64,000 nucleotides of DNA from Amphiplicatus sp046296195 (lineage in GTDB: Bacteria > Pseudomonadota > Alphaproteobacteria > Caulobacterales > Parvularculaceae), in contig JBKBLR010000014.1 in the NCBI GenBank assembly GCA_046296195.1, positions 7,012-71,011 of the forward strand. The letters are read 5' to 3'. This document shows positions 35,591 through 43,288 of the stretch, one piece after another. The position numbers and the translations under genes were made by a program. The notes under the pieces are model-generated. The model was not told where the DNA came from and made no database searches. It saw only the letters and a list, made by a program, of their open reading frames with translations. How positions within the stretch are numbered: the first letter of the stretch is position 1; every line of letters begins with the position of its first letter.

Positions 35591-36705
35591 TGGGCGTATC
35601 AACGGTCACGGCAATCGTCATTCTCTGCGGCTGGCTGATCGCCAGCGCCTTCCTGACCGCCGCCTACTGGCGCGCCGGCCCGATCTGGATCGAGCGCCAT
35701 TCGCTGCGCTTCAAGCTCGCGGGCAAGGATCGCCGCTGTTCCGGCGCCATCGGCGAGATGGCGCTGCTCGCCGCCTGCGCGCTCCTCCTCTGGGCGGTCG
35801 ATGCGACGACGCCGGAAATGGACTTCATCGCCGTCATTGCGCGTCATCCCTGGTGGGCGCTCGGCGCGCTCGTCTTCGTGTCCGCGATCATCGCCGCTTA
35901 TACCGCGTCCGCCGTGGCGCATCCCGATCCTGCGACGAAGAAGCGCCTCCAGCAGACCTACGCGATCTACGCCCCCTATTCGACGCTGCTCTTCGGCGGC
36001 GGCATGGTGCTGATCTATTGCATCGTGACGCAGTTCATCGCCGACACCGCGGCCTTCAACGCCGCCGGCGGCGAGATCGTCGCCCGCGCGGGGGGCGCCG
36101 CCGTTGAAACGGCCGCCGGAGCGCAGCGCGCGGTTGAGTTCACCTATGTCGATGCGATGATGCTGCTGGCGCGCGCCAAGAACCAGATGACGCCTGTCTT
36201 CATTTTTGCGATCGCGATCTTTTCGATCAACCTGCTCATTCTCTACACGCCGATGCGCGGCCTTTACACGACGAACGCCGTCTTCCTGACGAATGTTTCG
36301 ACGCTCGTCGCGATCGGCGCCGTCGCCGCCGCCGGCGCCGTGCTTTACGTTGTTTCCTATAACGCGTTCATACAGGACTACATGGCGGCCCTCGCCGGGC
36401 TTCCTCGAGAACTCGTCGGCGCAGAACCAATGTTCCAGCGGCGCTTCACCGACATTACGCTGGCGCTCGAACAAAAGGGCAGCCTCGTCGGCTTCATCGG
36501 CGACATGAGCAATGAATGGGCGGGGTTGACCGCCATCGTCGGCGTCGTGCAGGCCGCCGCCAGCCGCCTCGCACGCAAGCCGGAGATCGAGGGCATGCTG
36601 CCGACGCTCGCCTTCGACGCGTTCCTTGAAGAGGCGGCGATCGACGAGGCCTCGAACAAGCCCGCGAGCCAAAGGCGTGATCGGTCCGCAAGGGGGTCAG
36701 GATGA
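35590..36705 (+). CDS. Polytopic membrane protein of unknown function
   Basis: About 371 residues with six likely membrane helices: near the N-terminus (VTAIVILCGWLIASAFLTAAYW), then MALLAACALLLWAV, WALGALVFVSAIIAAYTASA, LLFGGGMVLIYCIVTQFI, PVFIFAIAIFSINLLILYTP and VSTLVAIGAVAAAGAVLYVVSY. The frame is open up to 35470, but that is only 35 bases from the start of the opposite gene. The ATG at 35590 gives a sensible N-terminus and has a -10-like box 7 bases upstream. It overlaps the next gene by four bases. Confidence 0.65.
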   Translation: MGVSTVTAIVILCGWLIASAFLTAAYWRAGPIWIERHSLRFKLAGKDRRCSGAIGEMALLAACALLLWAVDATTPEMDFIAVIARHPWWALGALVFVSAIIAAYTASAVAHPDPATKKRLQQTYAIYAPYSTLLFGGGMVLIYCIVTQFIADTAAFNAAGGEIVARAGGAAVETAAGAQRAVEFTYVDAMMLLARAKNQMTPVFIFAIAIFSINLLILYTPMRGLYTTNAVFLTNVSTLVAIGAVAAAGAVLYVVSYNAFIQDYMAALAGLPRELVGAEPMFQRRFTDITLALEQKGSLVGFIGDMSNEWAGLTAIVGVVQAAASRLARKPEIEGMLPTLAFDAFLEEAAIDEASNKPASQRRDRSARGSG

Positions 36706-37739
36706 CGTTTAGCAAGATTGCAGGGCGCTTCCTGATCATCGCAGCGGCGCTGGCTGCGGTATGGCTCGTGACAACGATCGGTGTGAACAGAATGAGCAGG
36801 AATGTCGTCCTTGAAGCGCTGGGGCCCGTCGCCGCCATGCGAAGCCTTGAAGGCGACAGCCTTAGCGTGACGATCTGGAATCTCGGCTATGCGGGCCTCG
36901 GCGCTGAATCTGACTTTTCAGTAGACGGCGGAAAAAATTACCTGCCGCCAAGCCGCGCGGTGACAGCGAAGAACATCGCCGGCATCAGCCGCGAGCTCGC
37001 CGCGACGAATGCTGATGTCGTTCTCCTGCAGGAGACGGCACGCGCGAGCCTCCTGACGCGCGGCGCCGACAGCGTCGCAGCGGCGGCGACGTCGCTTGCG
37101 GGACGCGACAACGCCTTCTCCGCCGATTTCGCGACGCGCCTCATGCCGCCGCCATTCGCGGCGCGCCATGGCCTTCTTTCCTCCGTCGGCGTCGGCGGCG
37201 CGACACGCGAGATCGTCATGCTGCCGCTCGAGCCGCAATTCATCCTCGGCATGACGCAGCGGCTCTATCACCTCCATGTCATCCGTCTGCCCGCGCCGGG
37301 CGGCGACTGGACCGTCGTCGATCTTCACCTTTCCGCCTTCGACGAAGGCGCCAACGTCCGCCTCGAGCAGTTGCGCGCAGTCCTGAAATTCGCGCAGGCC
37401 GAATATGCGAAGGGCAATCGCGTCGTGCTCGGCGGCGATTGGAACTATGAATTCCACCGCCCGCAACGGCCGACGACCACCGAAGAGAAATATCTCTTCT
37501 GGGTTCACCCCTTCCCTTACGACGAACTGCCGGAAGGATGGTCGGTCGCGATCGACCGCGACACGCCAAGCGTGCGCACCAATGAGCGTCCCTATGTGAA
37601 GGGCGAAAACTTCACCACCGTCATCGACGGCTTCGTCCTTTCGCCCAATGTCAAGGCCGAAAGCGTGAAGACTCGCGACCTCGACTTCCAGTTCTCGGAT
37701 CACCAGCCCGTCGATGCGCGTTTCGTTGCGGTGAAGTGA
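36702..37739 (+). CDS. Endonuclease/exonuclease/phosphatase-fold protein, membrane-anchored or secreted
   Basis: A 345-residue member of the EEP superfamily (DNase I/sphingomyelinase/phosphatase fold). The N-terminal helix FLIIAAALAAVWLVTTIGV directs it to the membrane or outside. Active-site motifs are seen: VTIWNLGYAG near the start, VVLLQETAR, WTVVDLHLSAF, VVLGGDWNYEF, IDGFVLS and FQFSDHQPVDARF. Its ATGA overlap with the preceding membrane protein suggests joint function. The substrate (nucleic acid, phosphoinositide or phospholipid) cannot be decided. Confidence 0.85.
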   Translation: MTFSKIAGRFLIIAAALAAVWLVTTIGVNRMSRNVVLEALGPVAAMRSLEGDSLSVTIWNLGYAGLGAESDFSVDGGKNYLPPSRAVTAKNIAGISRELAATNADVVLLQETARASLLTRGADSVAAAATSLAGRDNAFSADFATRLMPPPFAARHGLLSSVGVGGATREIVMLPLEPQFILGMTQRLYHLHVIRLPAPGGDWTVVDLHLSAFDEGANVRLEQLRAVLKFAQAEYAKGNRVVLGGDWNYEFHRPQRPTTTEEKYLFWVHPFPYDELPEGWSVAIDRDTPSVRTNERPYVKGENFTTVIDGFVLSPNVKAESVKTRDLDFQFSDHQPVDARFVAVK

Positions 37740-37815
37740 GCGCTTCGTGCGGCAGGGCGAGTGATCGCTGCGCGCGGGCCGGACTAGCATCGGCTTCGTT
37801 CCTGGGAGACCTCCA

Positions 37816-38679
37816 ATGCGCCTTGGGCTGACTGCCATCGCCATTGCCTTGACGACCGCTGCAACCGCGCTCGCCGGACCGCCGACGCTTGACCAGGTCT
37901 GGCGCGCCGAAGGCTTCTGCAATCCCGAAGGCGTCGCCGAGGCCCCTGACGGCGCGCTCTTTATCTCGAATGTCTGCGGCGAGGGAGATGCCCGCGACGG
38001 CGACGGCTTCATTTCGCGGCTGTCGAAGTCGGGCGAGATTCTCGATCTGCGATTCATTGAGGGGCTCGACGCGCCGAAGGGCATGGCCGTCCATGACGGA
38101 CTCCTTTATGTCGCCGACATCGATATCGTACGGATTTTCGATGCTGCGACCGGCGCGGCGCTCGACGGCGCGCCGATCGAGGACGCACAATTCCTGAACG
38201 ACGCGACCGTCTGGCAGGGCGACGTCTTCGTGTCGGACTCAGGCGCCGCCCGCATCTGGCGGTTCACCGGAACGAGCATCGACCTCTGGCGCGAAGGCGA
38301 CACGCTTCGCGGCGTCAACGGCCTTTTGGGCGTCGGCGACAGCCTGTTCATCACTACGATGCCGAGCGGATCCCTGTTCGAGGCGACTTCCTCCGGCGGC
38401 TGGCGACTCGTGGCTTCCGGCATGCTGAACGCCGACGGAGTCGGCGTGGCGGACAAAGCTTCAGGCGGCGGCTTCCTCGTTTCCGCTTGGCCCGGAAAGA
38501 TCTACCATGTGAACAAAGCTGGCGTCGTCGTCACCCTGCTAGACACGACCGCGCAGAAAATATTTCAGAACGATCTGACCATTCTTGACGGCCTGATCGT
38601 CGTGCCGAACTGGGAGCCCGGCGCCGTGACCGCATGGCGACTTAAAAACGAGCGCCCAGCCAACGTTCGCCGAAATTAA
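37816..38679 (+). CDS. Secreted SMP-30/gluconolactonase-like beta-propeller
   Basis: A 287-residue protein with a cleavable signal peptide (MRLGLTAIAIALTTAATALAG). The mature part has repeated propeller strands such as NPEGVAEAPDGALFISNVCGEGD, GMAVHDGLLYVADIDIVRIF, NDATVWQGDVFVSDSGAARIWRF and NDLTILDGLIVVPNWEPGAV, the spacing expected of a six-bladed SMP-30-like sheet. GGAG lies 7 bases before the ATG. The exact enzyme activity, if any, is unknown. Confidence 0.78.
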   Translation: MRLGLTAIAIALTTAATALAGPPTLDQVWRAEGFCNPEGVAEAPDGALFISNVCGEGDARDGDGFISRLSKSGEILDLRFIEGLDAPKGMAVHDGLLYVADIDIVRIFDAATGAALDGAPIEDAQFLNDATVWQGDVFVSDSGAARIWRFTGTSIDLWREGDTLRGVNGLLGVGDSLFITTMPSGSLFEATSSGGWRLVASGMLNADGVGVADKASGGGFLVSAWPGKIYHVNKAGVVVTLLDTTAQKIFQNDLTILDGLIVVPNWEPGAVTAWRLKNERPANVRRN

Positions 38680-38681
38680 TA

Positions 38682-38716
38682 CCAGGGTGCGATGACCTTG
38701 ACTCATCGCACCCTGG
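38682..38716. repeat. Perfect 14-base inverted repeat after the SMP-30-like gene
   Basis: CCAGGGTGCGATGA and TCATCGCACCCTGG surround a seven-base loop, two bases after the stop codon. There is no T-run on either side. It may be a 3' stabiliser or a two-way terminator for the convergent genes. Confidence 0.75.
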
Positions 38717-38753
38717 CGAGCGCGACCGCGCGCCCGCAGCAAAGCGAGGGCGC

Positions 38754-38783
38754 CTTTCAGTGACCAGTTTCCATCACTGAAAG
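38754..38783. repeat. Perfect 10-base inverted repeat in the convergent gap
   Basis: CTTTCAGTGA and TCACTGAAAG around a 10-base loop. It is the second strong hairpin in a 192-base gap. A weaker GCGCCC/GGGCGC pair lies between the two. Confidence 0.7.
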
Positions 38784-38830
38784 CACGTCTAACGTCGGCG
38801 AGCGCGGTCGTCAGTCTTCGATCGACGCGC

Positions 38831-38846
38831 GTTTTCATCCGAAAAC
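38831..38846. repeat. Third hairpin (GTTTTC-atcc-GAAAAC) beside a CCGCTTCGCAC motif
   Basis: A 6-base perfect stem and 4-base loop next to CCGCTTCGCACTG. This kind of short palindrome resembles the repetitive extragenic palindromes of alphaproteobacteria. No second copy was found in this window, so membership of a repeat family is a guess. Confidence 0.4.
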
Positions 38847-38871
38847 CGCTTCGCACTGTTCTGAACGCGCT

Positions 38872-39717
38872 CTAATGTCCGAGCGACAGCATGACGCGCG
38901 AGGACGCTGCGGACAGCGCCGCGATGTCCGCCTCGAGCGCCTGCGGCGCCGCCGCGTGCGGGTAGGCTGCGCCGAGCGCCCAAAGCGCCGCGCCTATCTT
39001 GGCCGCGGCGTCCGGCATATCGGCCTCGATGGCGGCGCGGCCGCGCACGAAAGCGCTCTCCGCCGCTTTGTAAAAACCGTAGCCGTCGAGATAATGACCG
39101 TAATCGCCCGACGCCGCAGCGAGGCGATACATGTCGACGGCGCGGTCGATCTCGTCGGAGACGACGCCGGCGGCGGCGTCGGATCGCCCATCGTCGGGCG
39201 CCGAGGCCGCCGCCTTGTCGAGCGCGGCGATGATCGCGGCGGTTCGCGCGGCGATCCTGTCGGCAGGCTCATCATTCAGCGCGCCCTCGGAGGCGGCGAT
39301 AAACAACTCATTGAACGGCTCGACGCCGCGCGCCTTGAAGGCGCCCTCCATGTCGGCGAGCACTTCGCTGACGGGATGGGCGAACATGCCGGCGGCTTCT
39401 TCCTTCCGCCCTGCGGCGTAGGCGTCACGCGCGGCGAGCACATGCGCTTCGGCGATCGCCAGCGCCGACCGGAAAACGACGGCGTCGGTCGCGGCGGCGG
39501 CGATATCAACGCCGCCCTCACCTTCGCCGCTCGCGGGCGCCGCCGGAAGCGCGGCAACCGTTGTCCCTTCGCCCCCGCCTTCGGCGTGACGCTCCGACCG
39601 GGGCCGCGCTGCGCCTTCGCCTTCCCCTTCTCCTTCACCGGCGCATCCAGAAAGCGCCAGCGCGCCCGTCAGGGCGAGCGTCGACAGGCCGGCGATGACT
39701 TTTTGGCGGCGAGCCAT
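38872..39717 (-). CDS. Lipoprotein of unknown function with Gly/Glu repeat
   Basis: A 281-residue protein. MARRQKVIAGLSTLALTGALALSGC is a lipoprotein signal (lipobox LSGC). It is followed by a low-complexity stretch of alternating Gly and Glu, then a second Gly/Glu-rich stretch. The rest is helical and Ala-rich (for example EAHVLAARDAYAAGRKEEAAGMFAHPVSEVLADME, resembling a metal- or imelysin-like helical lipoprotein, though not clearly enough to assign). The start at 39717 has AGGGAA before it and a promoter upstream. Confidence 0.72.
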   Translation of the reverse strand: MARRQKVIAGLSTLALTGALALSGCAGEGEGEGEGAARPRSERHAEGGGEGTTVAALPAAPASGEGEGGVDIAAAATDAVVFRSALAIAEAHVLAARDAYAAGRKEEAAGMFAHPVSEVLADMEGAFKARGVEPFNELFIAASEGALNDEPADRIAARTAAIIAALDKAAASAPDDGRSDAAAGVVSDEIDRAVDMYRLAAASGDYGHYLDGYGFYKAAESAFVRGRAAIEADMPDAAAKIGAALWALGAAYPHAAAPQALEADIAALSAASSRVMLSLGH

Positions 39718-39742
39718 GCTGTTCCCTTTCCCGATGGGTCGC

Positions 39743-39770
39743 ACTATAGCGAAGCTCAAGTCTTCTGCAA
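39743..39770 (-). promoter_or_regulatory. Promoter of the Gly/Glu-repeat lipoprotein gene
   Basis: On the minus strand TTGCAG (39765-39770), a 16-base spacer and TATAGT (39743-39748). It gives a short leader of about 20 bases that contains the Shine-Dalgarno. Confidence 0.55.
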
Positions 39771-39796
39771 TCGCGACTTAATCGCAACGGAAACAA

Positions 39797-40456
39797 ATGA
39801 TCCTTCAGATCCCGGAAGTTCTCGACGCTGGCGCGGTCGCCGCCCTGCAGGAGACCCTTGGCGAGCCTGGCCTGTGGGTCGACGGGCGGTCAACCGCCGC
39901 CGGCCGGGCAAGGCAGGCCAAGCGCAACCAGCAGGCCGCACCGACCGACAAGGCAAAAGCCGCGCTGTCGCTCATCGAACGGGCGATTTTTTCGAACGCG
40001 GTGTTTCAGAGCGCCGCCCAGCCGGCGGCGCTCGCGCGCCTGATGCTGAACCGTTATGCGGAGGGCATGGAGTACGGCGCGCATGTCGATGCGCCTTATA
40101 TCGATGGCGTCCGCACCGACCTTTCCTTCACGCTGTTCTTGAGCGCGCCGGAGCAGTATGACGGCGGCGACCTCGTCATTGACGGCGCCGGGGCGGAGGA
40201 TCGGCTGAAGCCGCCCGCGGGGACGCTCGTTCTTTATCCCTCTTACTTTATTCACCGCGTTGCGGCGGTGACGCGCGGCGAGCGTCTCGCCGCCGTCGGC
40301 TGGGTCAAAAGCCGCATCAGAAGCGCCGAGCATCGCGCGCTGGCGTATGAACTTGACCGCCTCGCCGCCGATCTCGACGCCCTCGGCGCACCGGCGGAGA
40401 TGCGCGTGCGGCTCGCAAATCTCCGCAACAATTTCCTGCGCGCCTTCGGCGGTTGA
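39797..40456 (+). CDS. PKHD-type Fe(II)/2-oxoglutarate dioxygenase (PiuC/YbiX family)
   Basis: A 219-residue hydroxylase of the family linked to iron uptake loci in gammaproteobacteria. The iron ligands are H96 and D98 (GAHVDAP) and H153 (YFIHRV), and R163 (RGERLAAVGW) should bind 2-oxoglutarate. The chain ends NFLRAFGG. No TonB receptor is next to it, unlike the usual PiuC context. It diverges from the lipoprotein gene. Confidence 0.88.
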   Translation: MILQIPEVLDAGAVAALQETLGEPGLWVDGRSTAAGRARQAKRNQQAAPTDKAKAALSLIERAIFSNAVFQSAAQPAALARLMLNRYAEGMEYGAHVDAPYIDGVRTDLSFTLFLSAPEQYDGGDLVIDGAGAEDRLKPPAGTLVLYPSYFIHRVAAVTRGERLAAVGWVKSRIRSAEHRALAYELDRLAADLDALGAPAEMRVRLANLRNNFLRAFGG

Positions 40457-40470
40457 CCGCGAGAGCACGC

Positions 40471-41355
40471 CTATTTCGGCTTCCTGAATTTCAGCGTCAT
40501 GCGGTTGGTTTCGCCGATCGCTTCATACTGGGCGCGCAACGCCGGTTTGTCGCGGCTCGTGCCGAGCGTCGGCGGCAAGCGCCAGACCATGTCCTTCTCG
40601 GTCGGCTGGTCGGCAGGGTTGGCGTTGATTTCGCTGGAGCCGAGAAACTCGAACCCGGCGGCCTCGAACGCGGCGATCACCTGGCTCTGCTTCAGATAAC
40701 CATTGTCGCCCTCGGCCCATGTGTCGGAATGGCCTTCAGGCCCGCGATGGGCGACGACGCCGACGATCCCGCCGGGCTTCAGGAGATCCATGGTGTCCTT
40801 GAGCGCCTTGGTGCGCCAGCCGCCTTCATCCTCGAAGCGGTTGAAATGGTGAAAGGCGCGGATCATCAGGACCGCATCGGCCTTGCCCTTCATGTCGGCG
40901 GGGATCGCGCCATAGGCGACTGCGCCGACCGAGGCGCCGCCGCCCTTCGTCCACGCTCTTGCGGTGTTTGTCCAGTCGCTCGTCCATGTCGCCTTCTGCG
41001 CGAGGAACTGCTCGTTCACGAAGCCGCCAAAGAGCTTCCACATCTCGACCGCATAATCGGCGCCGATGACTTTGCCGCCCGGCCCGAGATAAGCGAGCAG
41101 GATCTTCGTGTAATAGCCGTCATTGCCCGGCAGCACGTCGACCACGGTCATGCCGGGCCGGACGCCGAAGAATTCGAGCGTTTCCTTGGGGTGGCGCCAT
41201 TTGTAGCGCGCCTTCACCTCGTCGGACTGATCGGCGAGCGCGGCATCGAGCGCTTCCGACGCGGCAAGCGCGGCGGCCTCGTCCTTGGCGGATGGGCCGG
41301 TGGCGCAGGCGGCAAGGCCCAAGGCCGCGACCGCGGCCAGCAGAATCCGTTTCAT
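40471..41355 (-). CDS. Exported SAM-methyltransferase-like lipoprotein (COG4798 type)
   Basis: A 294-residue protein. MKRILLAAVAALGLAACATG is a clear lipoprotein signal with lipobox LAAC. The mature part has a class I methyltransferase-like fold: MTVVDVLPGNDGYYTKILLAYLGPGGKVIGAD for motif I and the acidic strand II, then AVLMIRAFHHF, LLKPGGIVGVVAHRG and AFEAAGFEFLGSS. Similar exported proteins are annotated as predicted methyltransferases. Motif I is VLPGNDG where a typical enzyme has an E/DxGxGxG form. Whether SAM is ever bound outside the cytoplasm is open. It ends 13 bases from the dioxygenase stop. Confidence 0.82.
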   Translation of the reverse strand: MKRILLAAVAALGLAACATGPSAKDEAAALAASEALDAALADQSDEVKARYKWRHPKETLEFFGVRPGMTVVDVLPGNDGYYTKILLAYLGPGGKVIGADYAVEMWKLFGGFVNEQFLAQKATWTSDWTNTARAWTKGGGASVGAVAYGAIPADMKGKADAVLMIRAFHHFNRFEDEGGWRTKALKDTMDLLKPGGIVGVVAHRGPEGHSDTWAEGDNGYLKQSQVIAAFEAAGFEFLGSSEINANPADQPTEKDMVWRLPPTLGTSRDKPALRAQYEAIGETNRMTLKFRKPK

Positions 41356-41383
41356 GATCAGTCTCCCGGTCGGCGAAATGCCG

Positions 41384-42787
41384 CTAATGCAGCGCCTTGA
41401 CGATCTGCTCGCACACTTTTTTGGCGTCACCGAATAACATCATCGTGTTGTCGCGGAAAAAGAGTTCATTCTGCACGCCGGCGTAACCGGACGCCATCGA
41501 GCGCTTCACGAACAGCACCGTGCGGGCGTTCTCGACATCGAGGATGGGCATGCCGTAGATCGGCGAGGTCTTGTCGGTCTTGGCGGCCGGGTTCGTCACG
41601 TCGTTGGCGCCGATGACGAAGGCGACGTCGGCGGTGCGGAACTCGGCGTTGATGTCCTCGAGCTCGAATACTTCGTCATAGGGAACCTGTGCCTCGGCGA
41701 GGAGGACGTTCATGTGCCCCGGCATCCGCCCGGCGACCGGGTGGATCGCATATTTCACCTCGACGCCGGCGGCCTTCAGCTTGTCGGCCATTTCCTTCAG
41801 CGCGTGCTGGGCCTGCGCGACCGCCATGCCGTAGCCCGGAACGACGATCACCTTGCCGGCGTTCTTCATGATGAAGGCGGCGTCGTCGGCCGAGCCCTGC
41901 TTGTAGGGGCGCATCTCTTCCCCGCCCTTGCCGCCGGCCGCATCCTCGCCGCCGAAGCCGCCGAGAATGACCGAGATGAACGAGCGGTTCATCCCCTTGC
42001 ACATGATGTAGGAAAGGATCGCCCCCGACGAGCCGACGAGCGCGCCGGTGATGATCAGCGCCATGTTCTGGAGCGTGAAACCGATGCCGGCCGCCGCCCA
42101 GCCCGAATAGGAGTTGAGCATCGACACCACGACCGGCATGTCGGCGCCGCCGATCGGGATGATGAGCAGGAAGCCGAGAATAAAGGCGGCGAGCGTCAGG
42201 AGGAAAAAGATCAGCGGCGACTGCGTTCCCGTCATCAGCATGCCGATCATCAGCACGATGAAAAGGCCGAGCCCCAGATTGATGATGTGCCGCCCGGGCA
42301 AGAGGATCGGCTTGCCGGACATCTTCTCGGCGAGTTTCAGGAAGGCGATCACCGAGCCCGAAAAAGTGATCGCGCCGATGGCGACGCCGAGCCCCATTTC
42401 GAGGATCGACTGGAGATGAATGTCGCCGGGCTCGCCGATGCCGAAGGCTTTCGGGGCGAGGAAGGCAGCCCAGGCGATGAACACCGCGGCGAGGCCTACG
42501 AGGCTGTGGAAGAACGCCACGAGCTGCGGCATCTCGGTCATCTTCACGCGCTGCGCGACGACCGCGCCGATCCCGCCGCCGACCGCGACCGCCGAGCCGG
42601 CGAGCGCCCAGGTGATGAGGTTCTTGTTCTGGAGGACGAAGAGCGTCGTCGCGATGGCGAGCGCCATGCCGAGCATGCCGTAGCGGTTGCCCTCGCGCGC
42701 CGTCTCCGGCGAAGAGAGCCCGCGAAGGGCGAGGATAAAGAGGACGCCCGAGACGACGTAGAGCAGCGGCGGCAGATTATCAGCCAT
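41384..42787 (-). CDS. pntB: Proton-translocating NAD(P)+ transhydrogenase subunit beta
   Basis: A 467-residue protein of the inner membrane that couples hydride transfer from NADH to NADP+ to proton entry. Eight or nine helices lead, including the conserved HSLVGLAAVFIAWA and GADMPVVVSMLNSYSGWAAAGIGF. The NADP-binding domain III follows with VIVVPGYGMAVAQAQH, HPVAGRMPGHMNVLLAEA and GANDVTNPAA. It is the last gene of the pnt operon, six bases after pntAb. Confidence 0.97.
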   Translation of the reverse strand: MADNLPPLLYVVSGVLFILALRGLSSPETAREGNRYGMLGMALAIATTLFVLQNKNLITWALAGSAVAVGGGIGAVVAQRVKMTEMPQLVAFFHSLVGLAAVFIAWAAFLAPKAFGIGEPGDIHLQSILEMGLGVAIGAITFSGSVIAFLKLAEKMSGKPILLPGRHIINLGLGLFIVLMIGMLMTGTQSPLIFFLLTLAAFILGFLLIIPIGGADMPVVVSMLNSYSGWAAAGIGFTLQNMALIITGALVGSSGAILSYIMCKGMNRSFISVILGGFGGEDAAGGKGGEEMRPYKQGSADDAAFIMKNAGKVIVVPGYGMAVAQAQHALKEMADKLKAAGVEVKYAIHPVAGRMPGHMNVLLAEAQVPYDEVFELEDINAEFRTADVAFVIGANDVTNPAAKTDKTSPIYGMPILDVENARTVLFVKRSMASGYAGVQNELFFRDNTMMLFGDAKKVCEQIVKALH

Positions 42788-42793
42788 CGGGGA

Positions 42794-43285
42794 TCACGAT
42801 CCCTTCTTCTTGTACATGCCGAGCATCCTCTGGGTGACGAGGAAGCCGCCGAAGATGTTGACGCTCGCGAGCATCACCGCGAGGAAGCCGAAAATCTTCG
42901 ACAAGAGCCCGGCGCCGGCGCCGGCCACATCAGCGCCGACCGCGATCAGGGCGCCGACGATGACGACCGAGGAAATCGCATTCGTCACCGACATCAGCGG
43001 CGTGTGCAGGGCCGGCGTCACCGACCACACGACGTAATAGCCGACGAAGATCGCGAGGATGAAGATCGCGAGAAGATAGATGAAGTCCGAGGGGCCGCCG
43101 GCGACGGCGGCGGAAATTTCATGGATGCGGTCGATCATGGAGAGCGCCTGGTCGCTGGTCGCTGAAAGCTGCTTGGCGGTTTCCTCCGCGGTCTCCGCCG
43201 TCTGGCGCAAGGTCTCGGCGGCCTCAGCCACATTGCGCGCGGCCTCATCGACAAGCTGCTCCGTCGTTCTTGCTTCCTCGGCCAT
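42794..43285 (-). CDS. pntAb: Transhydrogenase subunit alpha-2 (membrane part)
   Basis: A 163-residue protein. The C-terminal 110 residues hold the three helices of domain II (FIYLLAIFILAIFVGYYVVWSVTPALHTPLMSVTNAISSVVIVGAL). The first 50 residues are an unusual Ala/Glu/Thr-rich amphipathic segment (EAARNVAEAAETLRQTAETAEETAKQL) that looks like a coiled coil and makes the protein longer than typical alpha-2 subunits. GGAG precedes the ATG, three bases after pntAa. Confidence 0.95.
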   Translation of the reverse strand: MAEEARTTEQLVDEAARNVAEAAETLRQTAETAEETAKQLSATSDQALSMIDRIHEISAAVAGGPSDFIYLLAIFILAIFVGYYVVWSVTPALHTPLMSVTNAISSVVIVGALIAVGADVAGAGAGLLSKIFGFLAVMLASVNIFGGFLVTQRMLGMYKKKGS

Positions 43286-43288
43286 CGC

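Noticed and set aside
38682..38846. CRISPR array
   Set aside because: The repeats are different palindromes and not copies of one unit separated by spacers of constant length; no cas gene is present.
38539..38983. Small minus-strand frames across the hairpin cluster after the SMP-30-like gene
   Set aside because: They cross several strong inverted repeats and have no Shine-Dalgarno or family resemblance.
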